Assembly (NCBI RefSeq): GCF_003573695.1
Contig: NC_039359.1
Span: 77,948,783 to 78,012,782 of the forward strand
Length of the DNA: 64,000 bases
Direction: 5' to 3'
DNA from: Papaver somniferum
Taxonomy: Eukaryota; Streptophyta; Magnoliopsida; Ranunculales; Papaveraceae
Shown here: positions 11,173 through 21,698 of the stretch, piece by piece
Position numbering within the stretch: the stretch's first letter is position 1
How the letters are laid out: each line of letters begins with the position of its first letter
Notes under the pieces: generated by a model
What the model saw: the letters and a program-made list of their open reading frames with translations, nothing else
Databases searched by the model: none
Told to the model about the DNA's origin: nothing
Position numbers and translations under genes: made by a program

Positions 11173-12654
11173 CACACAAAGAAGCTGCCGCTTTCCAGGA
11201 GTATCGGATCCGTGGTTGCTAAATTTTGCTTCCAGAACCGCTATTAGCACAACATTATCCTATACAAAATTGAATGGACAAATAGAATAATACAGGGAGT
11301 AAGATTCTGGGAAAGAATCTAATCACCAACTAACTGCATAAGAGACTCCCAAAGAAGAAAAATCACCTTAAGAAGTCGAGACAAAGCAGCTTTCTTCTGA
11401 GTTATTGGGACCACAGCATCTGTCAGTGACTGAGCAGCCTTGTTGAATTCGACCTACATACAAAAGTAAACTGTTTAACATGTGAACCCACATAGTAACA
11501 ATAATTCAAAAGAAAGTCTGTCATCTCCAAACCTCGTATTTCTTCACATGGGCAAATCTGTCCCTTCGGAAAAATGTTGCACAACCATCGATAGCATAAG
11601 TCCCGGTGTAAACCTACAGTGAACAGATTCATTATCACAAACTGAATATTTGGAGTTTATGACCATTAAATCAAAAATGTACGCAAGCAAACCTCTGTTG
11701 TCTTCTTCTTGTAGAGATCTTGATAACCATGTTTTTCCAACTCAGGGGCGAAAAACTCATCAAAATGATCACTTTGAACCTGAAATAAGAAATGATTAGC
11801 TTTGTTGCAACTAAATCCTTAACTTAAGGATTCTATGTGGACATAATCTTGAATCCAAGCTAATACAACAATTTCATATCTAAATAACTAATATGAGACA
11901 AGAATAGTCTTTTTCTTATTTAGTATTCTAGTTCATTATACATGTACTGGAATACCATGAAAGGGAAAAACCAGAATGGCTTCTGTCAAAATTATTTGAT
12001 GTAAGAGAGAAGTTTGTAACAGTACGTCATATATGTACTGCATATTCATGAACTAAAAAATCAATTGCATGTCAAGAAGAAGTGATGAATCCATGCATAT
12101 AACTGAATCAAAGCACATACTTCAGTATTACACATACGTACTCATGGATCAAACCCAAAAACAATAGCAAAACTCAGAAATATAAACGAATCAAAGCACA
12201 TATTTCAGTATTACACATACTTACTCATGGATCGAACCCAAAAACAGTGGAAAACTTTTGAATATAACCGAATCAAAGCACATACTTCAGTATTACATAC
12301 GCACTCATGGATCGAACCCAAAAACAATGGAAAAACTCTGAATATAACTGAATCAAAGCACATATTTCAGTACTACACATACGTACTCATAGATTGAACC
12401 AAAAAAAATGGCAAAAATTTGAATATGACCGAATCATAATACTTTTGTATCAGTACGTCGTATACATACTGTCAATTTATACACAAAAGCAAACTGTATC
12501 AAACCTAAAAACATAATAGCATCATGAAAATCGATTTGATCTTCATAATACAATCGGAAAAAAAATCCAATGAAGAAAAACGAACAAAATAATCAAAAAA
12601 GATGATTAAAAAACATACCCGGAAACACAAACAAATCTTCTCGTCGTAAATCAT
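11173..12654 (-). pseudogene. Captured CCR4-type deadenylase fragment, five exons
   Basis: Five minus-strand segments with GT-AG borders, all in phase 0: 12654-12619 (12 codons, starting MIYDEKICLCFR), 11779-11693 (29), 11613-11533 (27), 11453-11367 (29) and 11259-11173 (29). Exons 2-5 read as the middle of the endonuclease/exonuclease/phosphatase domain of CCR4, the catalytic deadenylase of the CCR4-NOT complex: VQSDHFDEFFAPELEKHGYQ, IDGCATFFRRDRFAHVKKYE, EFNKAAQSLTDAV and VLEAKFSNHGSDTPGKRQLL. The reading frame is open through all five. The N-terminal Leu-rich and catalytic Glu parts and the C-terminal Asp/His residues are absent, so no deadenylase activity is expected. Exon 1 does not resemble CCR4 and gives the fragment a new ATG. 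After exon 5 the intron runs on without a matching CCR4 exon. Confidence 0.75.
12105..12430. repeat. Minisatellite, 4 x about 82 bp
   Basis: Units starting GAATCAAAGCACATACTTCA begin at 12105, 12188, 12270 and 12350, with the partial next unit at 12431. They contain TACGTACTCATGGATCGAAC. The array lies in the first intron of the captured CCR4 fragment. Confidence 0.85.
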
Positions 12655-14854
12655 AACGATGCATCATCATCTTCTTCTTCTTCTTATAAATTGAGTCTCT
12701 ATCAGTACGGGATATACGTACTGTTGCTTCATATACAAAAACAAACTGAAACACATCTAAAACCAACAAAATGGAAGTGGTATAAGTAAATCTAACAATG
12801 AAATAAACAAAAAATATGATTATTCATCTAGATCTGGTAAATAATCAACAAATCAAACATGGAGATAGAAAAACGGAATCAAACACAACAACGATTCGAT
12901 CGTGAAACCCTAAAATAAACATTGATTTGATAGAAACGAGAAAGATTGAAGAATTTTTTTTGGATCTGTACAGAATCCATTTGCAGCATCAGTGAGAAGA
13001 AAGAGAAGAAGAAAACGAATATGAGAGGTTAATGTTCTTCTCGTGCTTATAATTCCTGTTAAATAGGGAGGGTTATTTGTGGTATTTTAAAATTTCGCAT
13101 TAGTTATCCCGCACGTGTAAGGACCTGGGCTTAAAAAATAGGTCCATTTTTATGTTTTCTCTTAATTATGGACCTCTGTTTACTGGGCTTTAGTGGGTGG
13201 ACCTGCCACTAACTAAGAACACTATAATAGGATCTATAGGTAATTCCTACTTTTCGGATATTATGCTTGTTTTGCATTTTATAGGTATTTTGGAGTCATG
13301 TGACAAGAAAGAAGAGAAAAGGGATCTCAATTTGCTCTTTGGGAACCTTATGCATTGGCGAACTTGGAATTGACGAATTAGAATCGTTTACTGCTTGGAA
13401 TTGACGGATTTGTAAAAATACAGTACTTTGATGTGTCAAACAAAGAAATTACTGAAGCAACCGTTGCTTCTACTCGGGGCAGACACACAGAATAGCCATT
13501 TCATTCGGTTAAAGACAGACGCTAGATTCACTAAGGGCCACCCTCGTCTATATACCTAAAAGCTGGCCGCGACAAATGCAGACAACACCAATCTTTCCTC
13601 TTTTCTCCAGGTGGCGCTCAAGGTGCTCACCAAGTTCCACGCCGGTAACTCCAAGTATGAAGGGTTCTGTTTGATCGGTCAGGATATATTTTTGAAGCGG
13701 AAAACATCACGGAGCAGTAATGAGTTGTCAGAGATGTTCCAGTTGGGCATTAATGAACAGAAAATACACAGAAGAAACTGAATTTGCTGTCGTTGATTTT
13801 GGTTGTGAACGAAGGGATCAAATGAAGTCTTAGTTGGGTTATGGCTTGATTCGAATTTGAAAATGTCTTGGACAGAGTTCTGAAGCCTAGACAATAGAGT
13901 CATGGGTTAGTGTGAGAACTCCAAATCACAAACCAAGAAATCCAGGGAAGAAGATGATGTGCTGTCATTGTTCTAGGAGATGAATTAATGATTATCTGTG
14001 CTCTTGAGATTATGAATGATTTATGAGAATGTGTGTTTGTGTTTGAATGTGAATTCTGAGCAGGGAAGGAGTCGATGTGTGACATCCAAGGTGCAGCCGT
14101 TATGTAACCCATCACCAACTCAGAATTGCACACGAGGTGTTTGTACAAAGGCCTGAACGACCTCTGCTTCCAGCCAAGACTGCCGTCGACCAACCATGTT
14201 TCGAAGTACTGCGTACGAAGGGTTTGGGAAGGTTTTTGAAGTCAGGAATGACACGTTCTGGCAGCGAGATAGTAGGGAGAAGACCACCAGTTCTGCTCTA
14301 GTATTTGCAGTATTAGCCATGGTTCAGTGGTGCAAGTGTGTGGGTTCATAATGAGGATTAGAAGGCTTGCTCAAGACCAGCACAGAACAAGAGAATATGT
14401 CCAGTTGCAGCTGCGACTAAACTGTCTCCTTGATGGCTAACAAGGGTTCAGGTTAAGTTCAATTGAGAAGAAACAAGCAGTTGTTGCTAGTGTGGGTTAG
14501 GTCTGCCTTAGACTCGAGTTTGGGACTTATCTGAGTAGTATCTTGAGCTGAAATACAGCTGAAAACTTGTTGTCATTGTGACTAATTGTGAGGCTGTTCG
14601 CCATGGGCTTGAAGAGAACTGGGTTTGCAGCACCGGTTAGCCAAAGGGGTAGAAGCTAGTACAATCACAGTTCTGTGGTGCTAATTTGTGGACCATGTAG
14701 GTTGTTTGCCAACGGTTTACTGGCTTAGTACATGGCCGTAAAGATCAGATGAAAAGAAATTTGGCCGACAAGTCAGGGAGTAACTTGTTTCAGAAGTCGA
14801 GATGATTTAGGAAAGTGGGTTTTAGTCGGCATGGAATTTTACAAGAATTGAAGC

Positions 14855-14863
14855 TATAAAAGG
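14855..14863 (+). promoter_or_regulatory. TATA box of the 2.94 kb solo LTR
   Basis: TATAAAAGG, followed about 30 bases later by a pyrimidine/CA-rich stretch that fits the start of an LTR transcript. This is the likely core promoter of the U3 region. Confidence 0.5.
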
Positions 14864-16121
14864 ACTCAAAGCTACAGCAAGATTATCTCATACCCCCTTG
14901 CGACTGTTTTCCACCTCCAACAGAGAGGAGCTCTGCTCCTCTCCAAAACCCTCCATCCAGTTCATCTCTTGCATCCCCACTGCATACATCATCTCAGTAC
15001 ATCCCTTCATATCATATACATCAGCATCCCACCTGCATTCTACCACCAGTCGCAACACAGCATACTCCACCATCCATATACTGCATACATCCCACCACCA
15101 ACAGCAGCTGCAGTTCATACCACCAGTCCATCCATCATCAACACTCCACAGCACCATCGAGATCAGTCTACAAGCCAGAGCAGCTATACAGCCATCACCA
15201 GAGCACTGCGCAGGCCTGAGTTCGAGACCATCGACTGCAGCATCAATACAACAGCAATACTATCCATACAAACCACTCACCAGTTCACAGCCATATACCA
15301 TCAGGCCATTCACTATCATCTTCCACCTGCTGTTTCGTTTTGGTTTGCATAGTTGGTTTAAAATTCTAGTTTTCTGATTATCTATTCGGTTGCCATGAAC
15401 TCCAGTAGCTAATTCTTGTTTGGTTTGGGTTATTTCAAAACTATGTGACATGTCTTTGATATTTTATCCAAGTTAATCTTTCTTTACAATATTGTTTTAT
15501 TGATTGTCTTTTACCGTTCTTATGACCATGGATTGTTTTTAAGTTGTTTGAGTGGCCAATTAGATAACTTGTTTGCAAAACTAATGCTAGATTTTAGAGC
15601 CGTAATCCATAATTGTTATGGTAATATAATCACAAGTAGCAAAGCATCAACGTTGTAATGAGATGTTGTGGATTTTGATGTGTATTTGATAACCCTAAGT
15701 TAACATGTCGAACTTACGTGCATGTGGTTAGGATCAAGTCGACTCATAGAACATACCGATTAGTTAAGTTACACTAGAGAGCTCATTCAAAGTGGCTTGA
15801 TTGACTAGACACGAGTAGAGAACTTATTCTACGAAGTGACTTTGGAGTTTAATGGACTTATTGAACTTATAACTTGTCTAAGATTGTTAATAAACGTTTT
15901 GGAGAAGATTCTTGTTCACTAGTAGAGAAAGAACCCCTAATCATTTTCATCCTCATTGTTTGCATCATTTGTTTCATAGTTTCTGCATTATTTATATATT
16001 CAGAAATTTAATCGACAACTTAGACTCAACTCTCCCTTAGGAACGAACCTGCTTATCTTTGTGCTACTTGTTAGTGTAAGAAGAAAGGAATATATATTTT
16101 TGTGAGTTTGACACCTCATCA

Positions 16122-17446
16122 CTATATCTAAAAAATTTGTCCCTAATTGGGATGATATTCTTAAGAGCCTTCCATACCAACAGTTTAACTTTGTGAGGAG
16201 TTCTACATTTCCAAAGAGCTTTCCATGTTACACTAGTAACAGCCTGAGGAACAACATTATCATTATCATAGTTACACAAAACTTTATAAGCACTTTTGAC
16301 AGGAAAAATTCCTTCTCTATCAGGTAACCAAATTAAAGTATCTGAGCCATCCAAAGTGACATAATCTTATTAGCAGTATCATTAGAAAAACTATTTTGTA
16401 CAAGCTGAACATTTCAGGTTTTAGTTCCTGGTATGAACATATCTTTAACAAAGGTTATAGTGGAAACAATTTCCAAGCTAACTGGCTCAGGAGGGTGATC
16501 TAGTCATATGATCCATTTATCCTGCCAGACTTTAACTTTATTTCCACACCTAATGGCCCCAACAACTGTTCTCCTTAATCACTGTTATGCATCTATGAAT
16601 ACTTGTCCAAATCCAAGAGCTATTATCTTAAGTTTTTATAAATGAAGGAAACTGTCACTGTGAAAGTATTTAGCCTCAAGAATTTGTATCCATAACTCAT
16701 CCTCTTTTGGACTTATTTTCCAAGCTAGTTTCATGATTAAAGCCTTATTGGAATTTTCTAAATTCCTAAAGCCTAATCCTCCTAATTCCTTAGGCTTATT
16801 GAGATTAGTCCAGGCTAAAAAATTTATACCTTTGTGACTATGATAACCCCACCAGAAATTTCTATGTAAAGTATCAAGCTTATCAATAATGGTTTTATGA
16901 ATCTTAAAACAACCCATTTGGTAAGTAGGAAGAGAGTTCAAGACAAACTTTATTAGAGTATTTCTACCAGCTAGATTAAGAGATATACTTACCCAATTCT
17001 TAAGTCTAGCTTCAAAGGACTGAGTTATAGGATCAAAAGATCTAACTTTGGAGTGACCCAAGAGCAATGGAGCACCTAAATAGGTTTCAGAGTCATTAAC
17101 CAGTTTCATATTAAGCTTCATAGCTAGATACTCACAAGCACCTGGATTAAGATTTCCACTGAAATAAACACATGATTTGTCAAAATTCAAAGTTTCACCA
17201 GAGACACTACCAAATACCTGTAAATGAGAAATGGGTGGAGCTCTTCTTGCCACCTTAATACCTGTAATAGCCTTGTTAGTCTCAGCAACCATTAAGCTTC
17301 TAGATAAGAATCCCATTGATAAAATCAACAAGCAAGGAGAGAATGGGTCACCTTGTCTAATACCCCTAGTTGGTATATACTCTTGACAGGAAGATACGAC
17401 ATAGTTTTAAAAATTGAAACATGTTTTAGGGCATACAGGAAAATTT
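16122..17446 (-). mobile_element. LINE, reverse-transcriptase portion, active site deleted
   Basis: Minus-strand frames read as the C-terminal half of a plant L1-type ORF2 protein. The motif PTRGIRQGDPFSP is near 17375-17336. Then come GSVSGETLNFDKS, YLGAPLLLGH, a thumb region with LKNWVSISLNLAGRNTLIK, RNFWWG and GGLGFRNLE, and the connection region WKCRTPHKVKLLVWKAL near 16220. Between APPISHL and QVFGSVSG (near 17220) about 25-30 residues that should carry the FADD catalytic pair are missing in frame. Further stops and a frame change occur around 16640. It continues at 9265 on the far side of the solo LTR. The 5' end is lost near 17400 where another element begins. Confidence 0.8.
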
Positions 17447-18687
17447 CAGGGCATACTGAATGAAGACAAAAATGGATTGTAAATAGTAAATCCAAAATCC
17501 CCTTAACCAAATATTTTATGTAATGAGAAATTTACCCTTTTTATACTAGTGTTAATAATAATGATTAGTTCTTAATAATTTAATTAGTGTTTAATTAAAT
17601 GATTAGTTTAAGATAATTAAGTTATAAAAATTTGTGTTGATGATAATTTTTTGGGGAAGAAAAAAAAAGTTAGATTTATTTGGAGAAGAAGGGGAAGTGA
17701 GGAAAAACTTGTATTTTGATTCAAACATCTATGAGGAACCCAATGCTTCTAATACACAGGTATACATCTATTTTATGTTTAATTTCATTTTTGTAGGTTG
17801 AAATCATCAAAAAAAATTAATCTTTTGATCGTTGGTTCGGCAAGCAAGGTATAGGTTCGGCTTATAATTATCAGCCGAACCCACCTGGTTCATTACAAAC
17901 AATGAACGGTTCGGATCACTGAAATGTTTGAAGTTATCGGTCGACCTTGTATTTTGTTACTAGTTCGGCCTATTTGAAAATTTCATAACAAGCCGAACCT
18001 ATTCCTGAGAGTTGTTCTTAAAAAAAATTTGTTAATGATTCGTCTTATGTGATGAATACGTAATAGCCGAACCTTCAAAAATGGTAGGTTCGGCTTGCTC
18101 GTTAATTAGTATATGTGACGAACTTTCTCATTAAATTTCCTAAGGAATAGTAAACTAGACGAACCATGTTCAGCTCAAAATTAAAATCATCGAATAAGCT
18201 GAACAGCAATTGAACCTCCTATGTGTTCACTGTACGTATACACTTCAGGTTAAAATTATCAAGAACAGTTCGGTTCAAAACGCAACTAAATTATGAGCCG
18301 AACTCAATACTGTAGTCATGAAAAAACCCTAGTTTTTCAGGAATTAAACCCAATTAGAAGACGTTTTTGAACCCCTACTCGTTGCTTTTTCCTTCATATG
18401 AACCATTATGTAGTTGAGTTCAATCGACGATTAACTTTTCACGAATCAACGATTAATCCTGGTGATGAAATTTTTTTCTCGTGAAGGAGGGGAAGATCGT
18501 TCAGCCAGAGACGAAGATGAAGAAACTGATTTTGATTTTTATTAAATTGATTTTAAGTTTATATATTAAGGATAATGATAGATTAGTAATTTAAACGGTT
18601 TAAGGGTATATAAGTAATTGAACTACCTACTACATACCAGGTCACCCTAGATGACCAGCAACAGATTGTGGGATTTAGTTGGCCCTG
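17447..18687. mobile_element. Probable hAT-type element A with TCGGC motif array
   Basis: The left edge CAGGGCATACTGAATG and the inverted right edge CAGGGCCAACTAAATC have the CAGGG start of hAT termini. An AT-rich arm with repeated TTAATTA (17560-17640) lies inside the left end, then a central array of AGGTTCGGCTT and its complement, then a purine-rich segment with AAACCCTAG at 18330. The layout matches the better-bounded element at 31251-32532. No convincing 8 bp target duplication was found (GAAAATTT against AATGACCG), so the exact ends are uncertain. No coding frame. Confidence 0.45.
17830..18305. repeat. Inverted/direct array of an AGGTTCGGCTT motif
   Basis: GGTTCGGC or its complement GCCGAACC, exact or with one or two changes, occurs about a dozen times in both orientations with spacing near 30-45 bp. 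Examples: 17834 (+), 17852 (+), 17869 (-), 17907 (+), 17963 (+), 17993 (-), 18064 (-), 18088 (+), 18270 (+), 18296 (-). Adjacent inverted copies could form short hairpins. Confidence 0.75.
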
Positions 18688-19799
18688 AATGACCGAAAGC
18701 TTGGTCAAAACAAGCAACAAGGTTGTGGGGCCAAGATATATAACATTAATTAGCTAGCTAGTGGAATTCTTAAACAAGATATAACATTAATTTTGATGAA
18801 CTTGTCTTTAGAACATATTAACATTCATTCATCTAGAAAATAGCAACATCTAACCACTCACTGACGGTATGCTTTTGGATAGACATTACATTTATACATC
18901 AGCTGCTCTTCAATATATTGTCCAGACTCCGTACTGAAAAGGTATTAGATTCGAATCTAACATCTCGATCGAGAAGAAATGGAAATATGTTGTTGTTTCT
19001 CGCCCAACAAATGCTGTGTAAATGGTGGAAACAGTATTTCAACCATCGATGCTCAGTTTCAAGGATGTACCAAACAACCCGCTTGCTGCAGAAGCGTATA
19101 GATTTCTTCATGCTACACGATTTGCAAAGCATCACTATGGCGGATCAAACCCATCATATGCCAAATCAGAAATCTTATTAGCAATGAGAGTTCTATGGTC
19201 TTCGGTTCACTTTTGTCAAAATAAAAATGGGAATTCAATTGCTCGTATGTTAGCTCAATCTGCATTGTCCAACCATGTTAGAGACAGATGCTTGCTCTCT
19301 CCTCCCTCTTGCATCTCTTTGAAGCCTTGGCGTCGACCTGACCTAGTCTGTAGCTTGTTCATTTTTCATTTTCAAATGACTCAAATATTTACTGTATCAA
19401 ATAAATGAATTTCATCTACTTTACTTTCTGGTACTTGCCAAAAGAAGAATTTTTAACCACAGATTCACATTTTGGTAGTTCACAGTGTGATCAATTTCGG
19501 GCCAGTTCACGGTACAAATGATGGTGACATTACCCTTAAAATTATAAAGTTTTGGGATAACTCCACACCAATAATCCAACTATAAACTGATCGACCTCTT
19601 CATATAGAGGTCCCCTTGGCAGTTGAATGTCAGTCAAAGCACACAACAAGGTTCACTCTTCATATCATCGCAAAATTACAGTAGAGGAGGCCTCATTTTC
19701 ACTTTTTCACTTTTCACATATAAGACAGTTTTAGACTTTTCCTATATAAGGCATCGGCATTATCCGATTTGTAATAATAAGCTTAACCAGTAATAACCA
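18688..19799 (+). other. Region upstream of the GDSL gene, with a possible retroelement RNase H tail
   Basis: The only frame of note runs 19022-19408 and includes VHFCQNKNGNSIARMLAQSA, which resembles the last helix of the RNase H-like domain of plant LINEs. Nothing else supports a gene, so it is treated as probable LINE debris. From 19440 to 19740 the sequence is AT-rich and is likely the promoter region of the GDSL gene. Confidence 0.35.
19742..19750 (+). promoter_or_regulatory. TATA box of the GDSL gene
   Basis: CTATATAAGG lies about 50 bases before the ATG at 19800, which would give a short 5' leader of 20-30 bases. A second weaker CATATAAGA lies near 19716. Confidence 0.55.
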
Positions 19800-21062
19800 A
19801 TGACAACTCACTACAGTCTACTACTATGTGTTCTTAACATGCTTGTATTTTCAGTTCTGCAAATCATGGGAACAAATAAGATTCCGGGAGTTATCGTGTT
19901 CGGAGACTCCACAGTTGATGCAGGAAATAACAATCACATTCCAACACTGGCAAGAAGTAACTTTCTACCATATGGACAAGATTTTGAAGGTGGAAAACCC
20001 ACTGGAAGGTTTTGCAACGGTCGGTTGACCACTGATTTCCTAGCAGAGATGTTAGGGATCAAACATTCCATACCTGCATATCTGGATACAGCTTTTGGTA
20101 TTGAAGATTTTGTTACCGGAGTTACCTTTGCATCAGCTGCAACTGGTTATGATGTTGCAACTTCTAAAGTGTTAGTAAGTTCATCAATTTAGTTCACTCT
20201 TGCATATACATATATATGATTATTCTTATGAAATTACCCGTCTCTTTTGCACGCAGTCTGTGATACCTCTATCTGAAGAGTTGGAAAACTTCAAAGAGTA
20301 CCTGGAGAAGTTAACATCCTTTCTTGGGAAGGATGGTGCAGTGAAGGCAGCAAGAGAATCATTGTACTTTATCAGCATTGGAACGAATGATTTCATCGAG
20401 AATTACTTCACAATGCCGGGAAGATCATCCCATTTTACGATAGATGAATACGAGAATTTTCTCCTTGGCATTGCAAGAAATTTCCTTACTGAGCTTTATA
20501 ATTTGGGTGCTAGAAAATTATCACTATCTGGGCTTCCTCCTTGTGGTTGCCTACCGATAGCAAGAACTTTGAATCACATTTCTGTAATACCGAGTTTGGA
20601 AGAGTTAAACAGAGCTAGTAAAGACTTTAATGTCAGGTTACAACATTTGATGGCGAGTTTGAATAAAGAGCTTAAGGGGATCAAACTGGTGTATGCAGAT
20701 ATCTACCATCCTCTTCTACATATCATTCAAAATCCGGATCAATATGGTAAATCTTGGTTTTTATGTTTCAACCAAACTTTAGACCCAATGTAGTCACAGA
20801 CACCACAATTTAAAGCACTGCTGAGTTTGTTTTTCCTTTATGAACTGTGCATGGGGAACCAAAAGGATTCGAGAACATAGAGGAAGGATGCTGCGGAACG
20901 GGGACAATTGAGTTTGCGGTTTTGTGCGAAGCTGGAAATCCGTTAACTTGTACCGACCCAAGCAAATACGTATTTTTTGATGCAGTACACCCAAGTGAAA
21001 AGGTTTATGGCATAGTAGCCAATATATTGATGAATACGACCGTACCTCATCTTCTTAAGTGA
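19800..21062 (+). CDS. GDSL esterase/lipase, three exons
   Basis: Exons 19800-20174, 20257-20746 and 20866-21062, joined by GT-AG introns of 82 and 119 bp in phases 0 and 1, give 353 residues, typical of the plant GDSL family. A hydrophobic N-terminus (residues 5-23) looks like a secretion signal. Block I is VFGDSTVDAGNNN with catalytic Ser37. Block II has Gly69 in PTGRFCNG, block III has Asn169 in GTNDF, and block V DAVHPSE supplies Asp327 and His330, so the SGNH catalytic set is complete. Such enzymes hydrolyse ester bonds of lipids or cutin-type substrates in the cell wall or apoplast; the substrate here is unknown. The start is the first ATG after a TATA box. A LINE fragment begins about 11 bases after the stop, replacing the native 3' flank, and a broken copy of exon 3 lies at 62.3 kb. 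Confidence 0.9.
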
Positions 21063-21073
21063 ATAGGTAACCA

Positions 21074-21547
21074 ATGTGATACTCTGTGCATACAAATAAT
21101 GTGGTGGCAGGTGTGCAGGACTTCAAGGGATTCCTCCTGCCATGGGAGTGGTTAAAATACATATGGATGCCTCATATGATAAATTGACTGATATTGCTGG
21201 CATTGGACTAATTGTGTGTAATTCTGCAGGAATTTGCATTGGAGCAAAAGGAAAGTTCACTCGCGGGGGATTAGATGAAGAAGAAGAGGCTGAGCAAGCT
21301 GAATGCATGGATGTGAAGGAAGCTTTAAGCTGCACAAGGAGCTTTAATTTCTCATGTTGTCTGGAAAGGATAACTGATGCTGCATTTATTCCAATAGGTA
21401 GAGTAACAGAGTAGTTGATAGATTAGCAAAGAAAGAGAGAACTGAGAGAAATTGTTTTGAATTTCAGAACTCTTTAAGTCAGCAAGGAAATGTTGGATGC
21501 TTTTACTTGAAGCCTGGTATATTCATTTTCTTGAATAAAAAAAAAAC
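21074..21547 (+). mobile_element. 5'-truncated LINE with poly-A, inserted behind the GDSL stop codon
   Basis: The frame at 21142-21414 carries the start of a LINE RNase H domain (HMDASYDKL, then GAKGKFTRGG and EAEQAECMDVKEAL), the same family as the LINE at 8.3-17.4 kb. It ends in AATAAAAAAAAAAC at 21534-21547. Flanks AGTGAATAGGTAACCA (21058-21073) and AGTGAATAGCTACA (21548-21561) form an imperfect target duplication that includes the GDSL stop codon. The degraded GDSL copy at 62.5 kb runs through this position without the insertion. Confidence 0.8.
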
Positions 21548-21561
21548 AGTGAATAGCTACA

Positions 21562-21632
21562 AAGGAAAGCATGGATAATTTATGAACTCACTTAAAACAA
21601 GGAAAGCATGGATAGTTTATAAACTCATTCAA
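21562..21632 (+). repeat. Two-copy 38 bp direct repeat
   Basis: AAGGAAAGCATGGATAATTT at 21563 recurs as AAGGAAAGCATGGATAGTTT at 21601, each followed by ATGAACTCA or ATAAACTCA. It lies in what was the 3' flank of the GDSL gene. Confidence 0.75.
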
Positions 21633-21698
21633 ATGAGAATGTTAAGAAGCTTAAGGTGGAAAAAAAAACATCTATGTAATAACCAAGAATCATAAGTT

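Larger units (their letters stand above)
9344..13250 (-). mobile_element. Pack-MULE-like DNA element with captured gene fragments
   Basis: A 3907 bp insertion is bounded by a perfect 9 bp direct repeat TTTTCGGAT (9335-9343 and 13251-13259), the target-duplication length of Mutator-like elements. Joining the outer sequence restores an uninterrupted LTR. The ends form a degenerate terminal inverted repeat of roughly 100 bp: GGTCCAACC near 9393, AGAGGTCCAAAATTAA near 9419, then AAAACATGG on the left match AGGTCCACCC and AGAGGTCCATAATTAAG on the inverted right end (about 13205-13155). No transposase is visible. Inside are fragments of two unrelated host genes on the minus strand and two minisatellites. 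It could instead be a different TIR class with 9 bp duplications. Confidence 0.75.
9266..16121 (+). mobile_element. Solo LTR, about 2.94 kb, inserted in the LINE and carrying the Pack-MULE
   Basis: The left edge TGATAGATGCCC at 9266 and the right edge CACCTCATCA at 16121 are the TG...CA ends of a Ty3-type LTR. The final segment (CTCCCTTAGGAACGAACCTG, 16031-16050) resembles the end of long LTRs of this sort. The flanks TTATA (9261-9265) and CTATA (16122-16126) form a 5 bp target duplication with one mismatch. The LINE reading order resumes on either side. No internal retroviral coding sequence is present. A TATAAAAGG box lies at 14855-14863. Open frames at 14888-15380 are low-complexity products of the transcribed LTR and are not treated as genes. 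Length excludes the nested 3.9 kb MULE. Confidence 0.7.

Noticed and set aside
14888..15377. Overlapping frames on both strands, up to 159 codons
   Set aside because: Low-complexity CA/TC-rich sequence just downstream of the LTR TATA box; no conserved motif, open on both strands at once.
17325..17510. 61-codon minus frame
   Set aside because: Out-of-frame reading of the LINE reverse-transcriptase region across the junction with element A.
17439..18695. 8 bp target duplication for element A
   Set aside because: Flanks GAAAATTT and AATGACCG do not match; alternative starts at TAGGGCATAC (17427) gave no match either, so the ends are left approximate.
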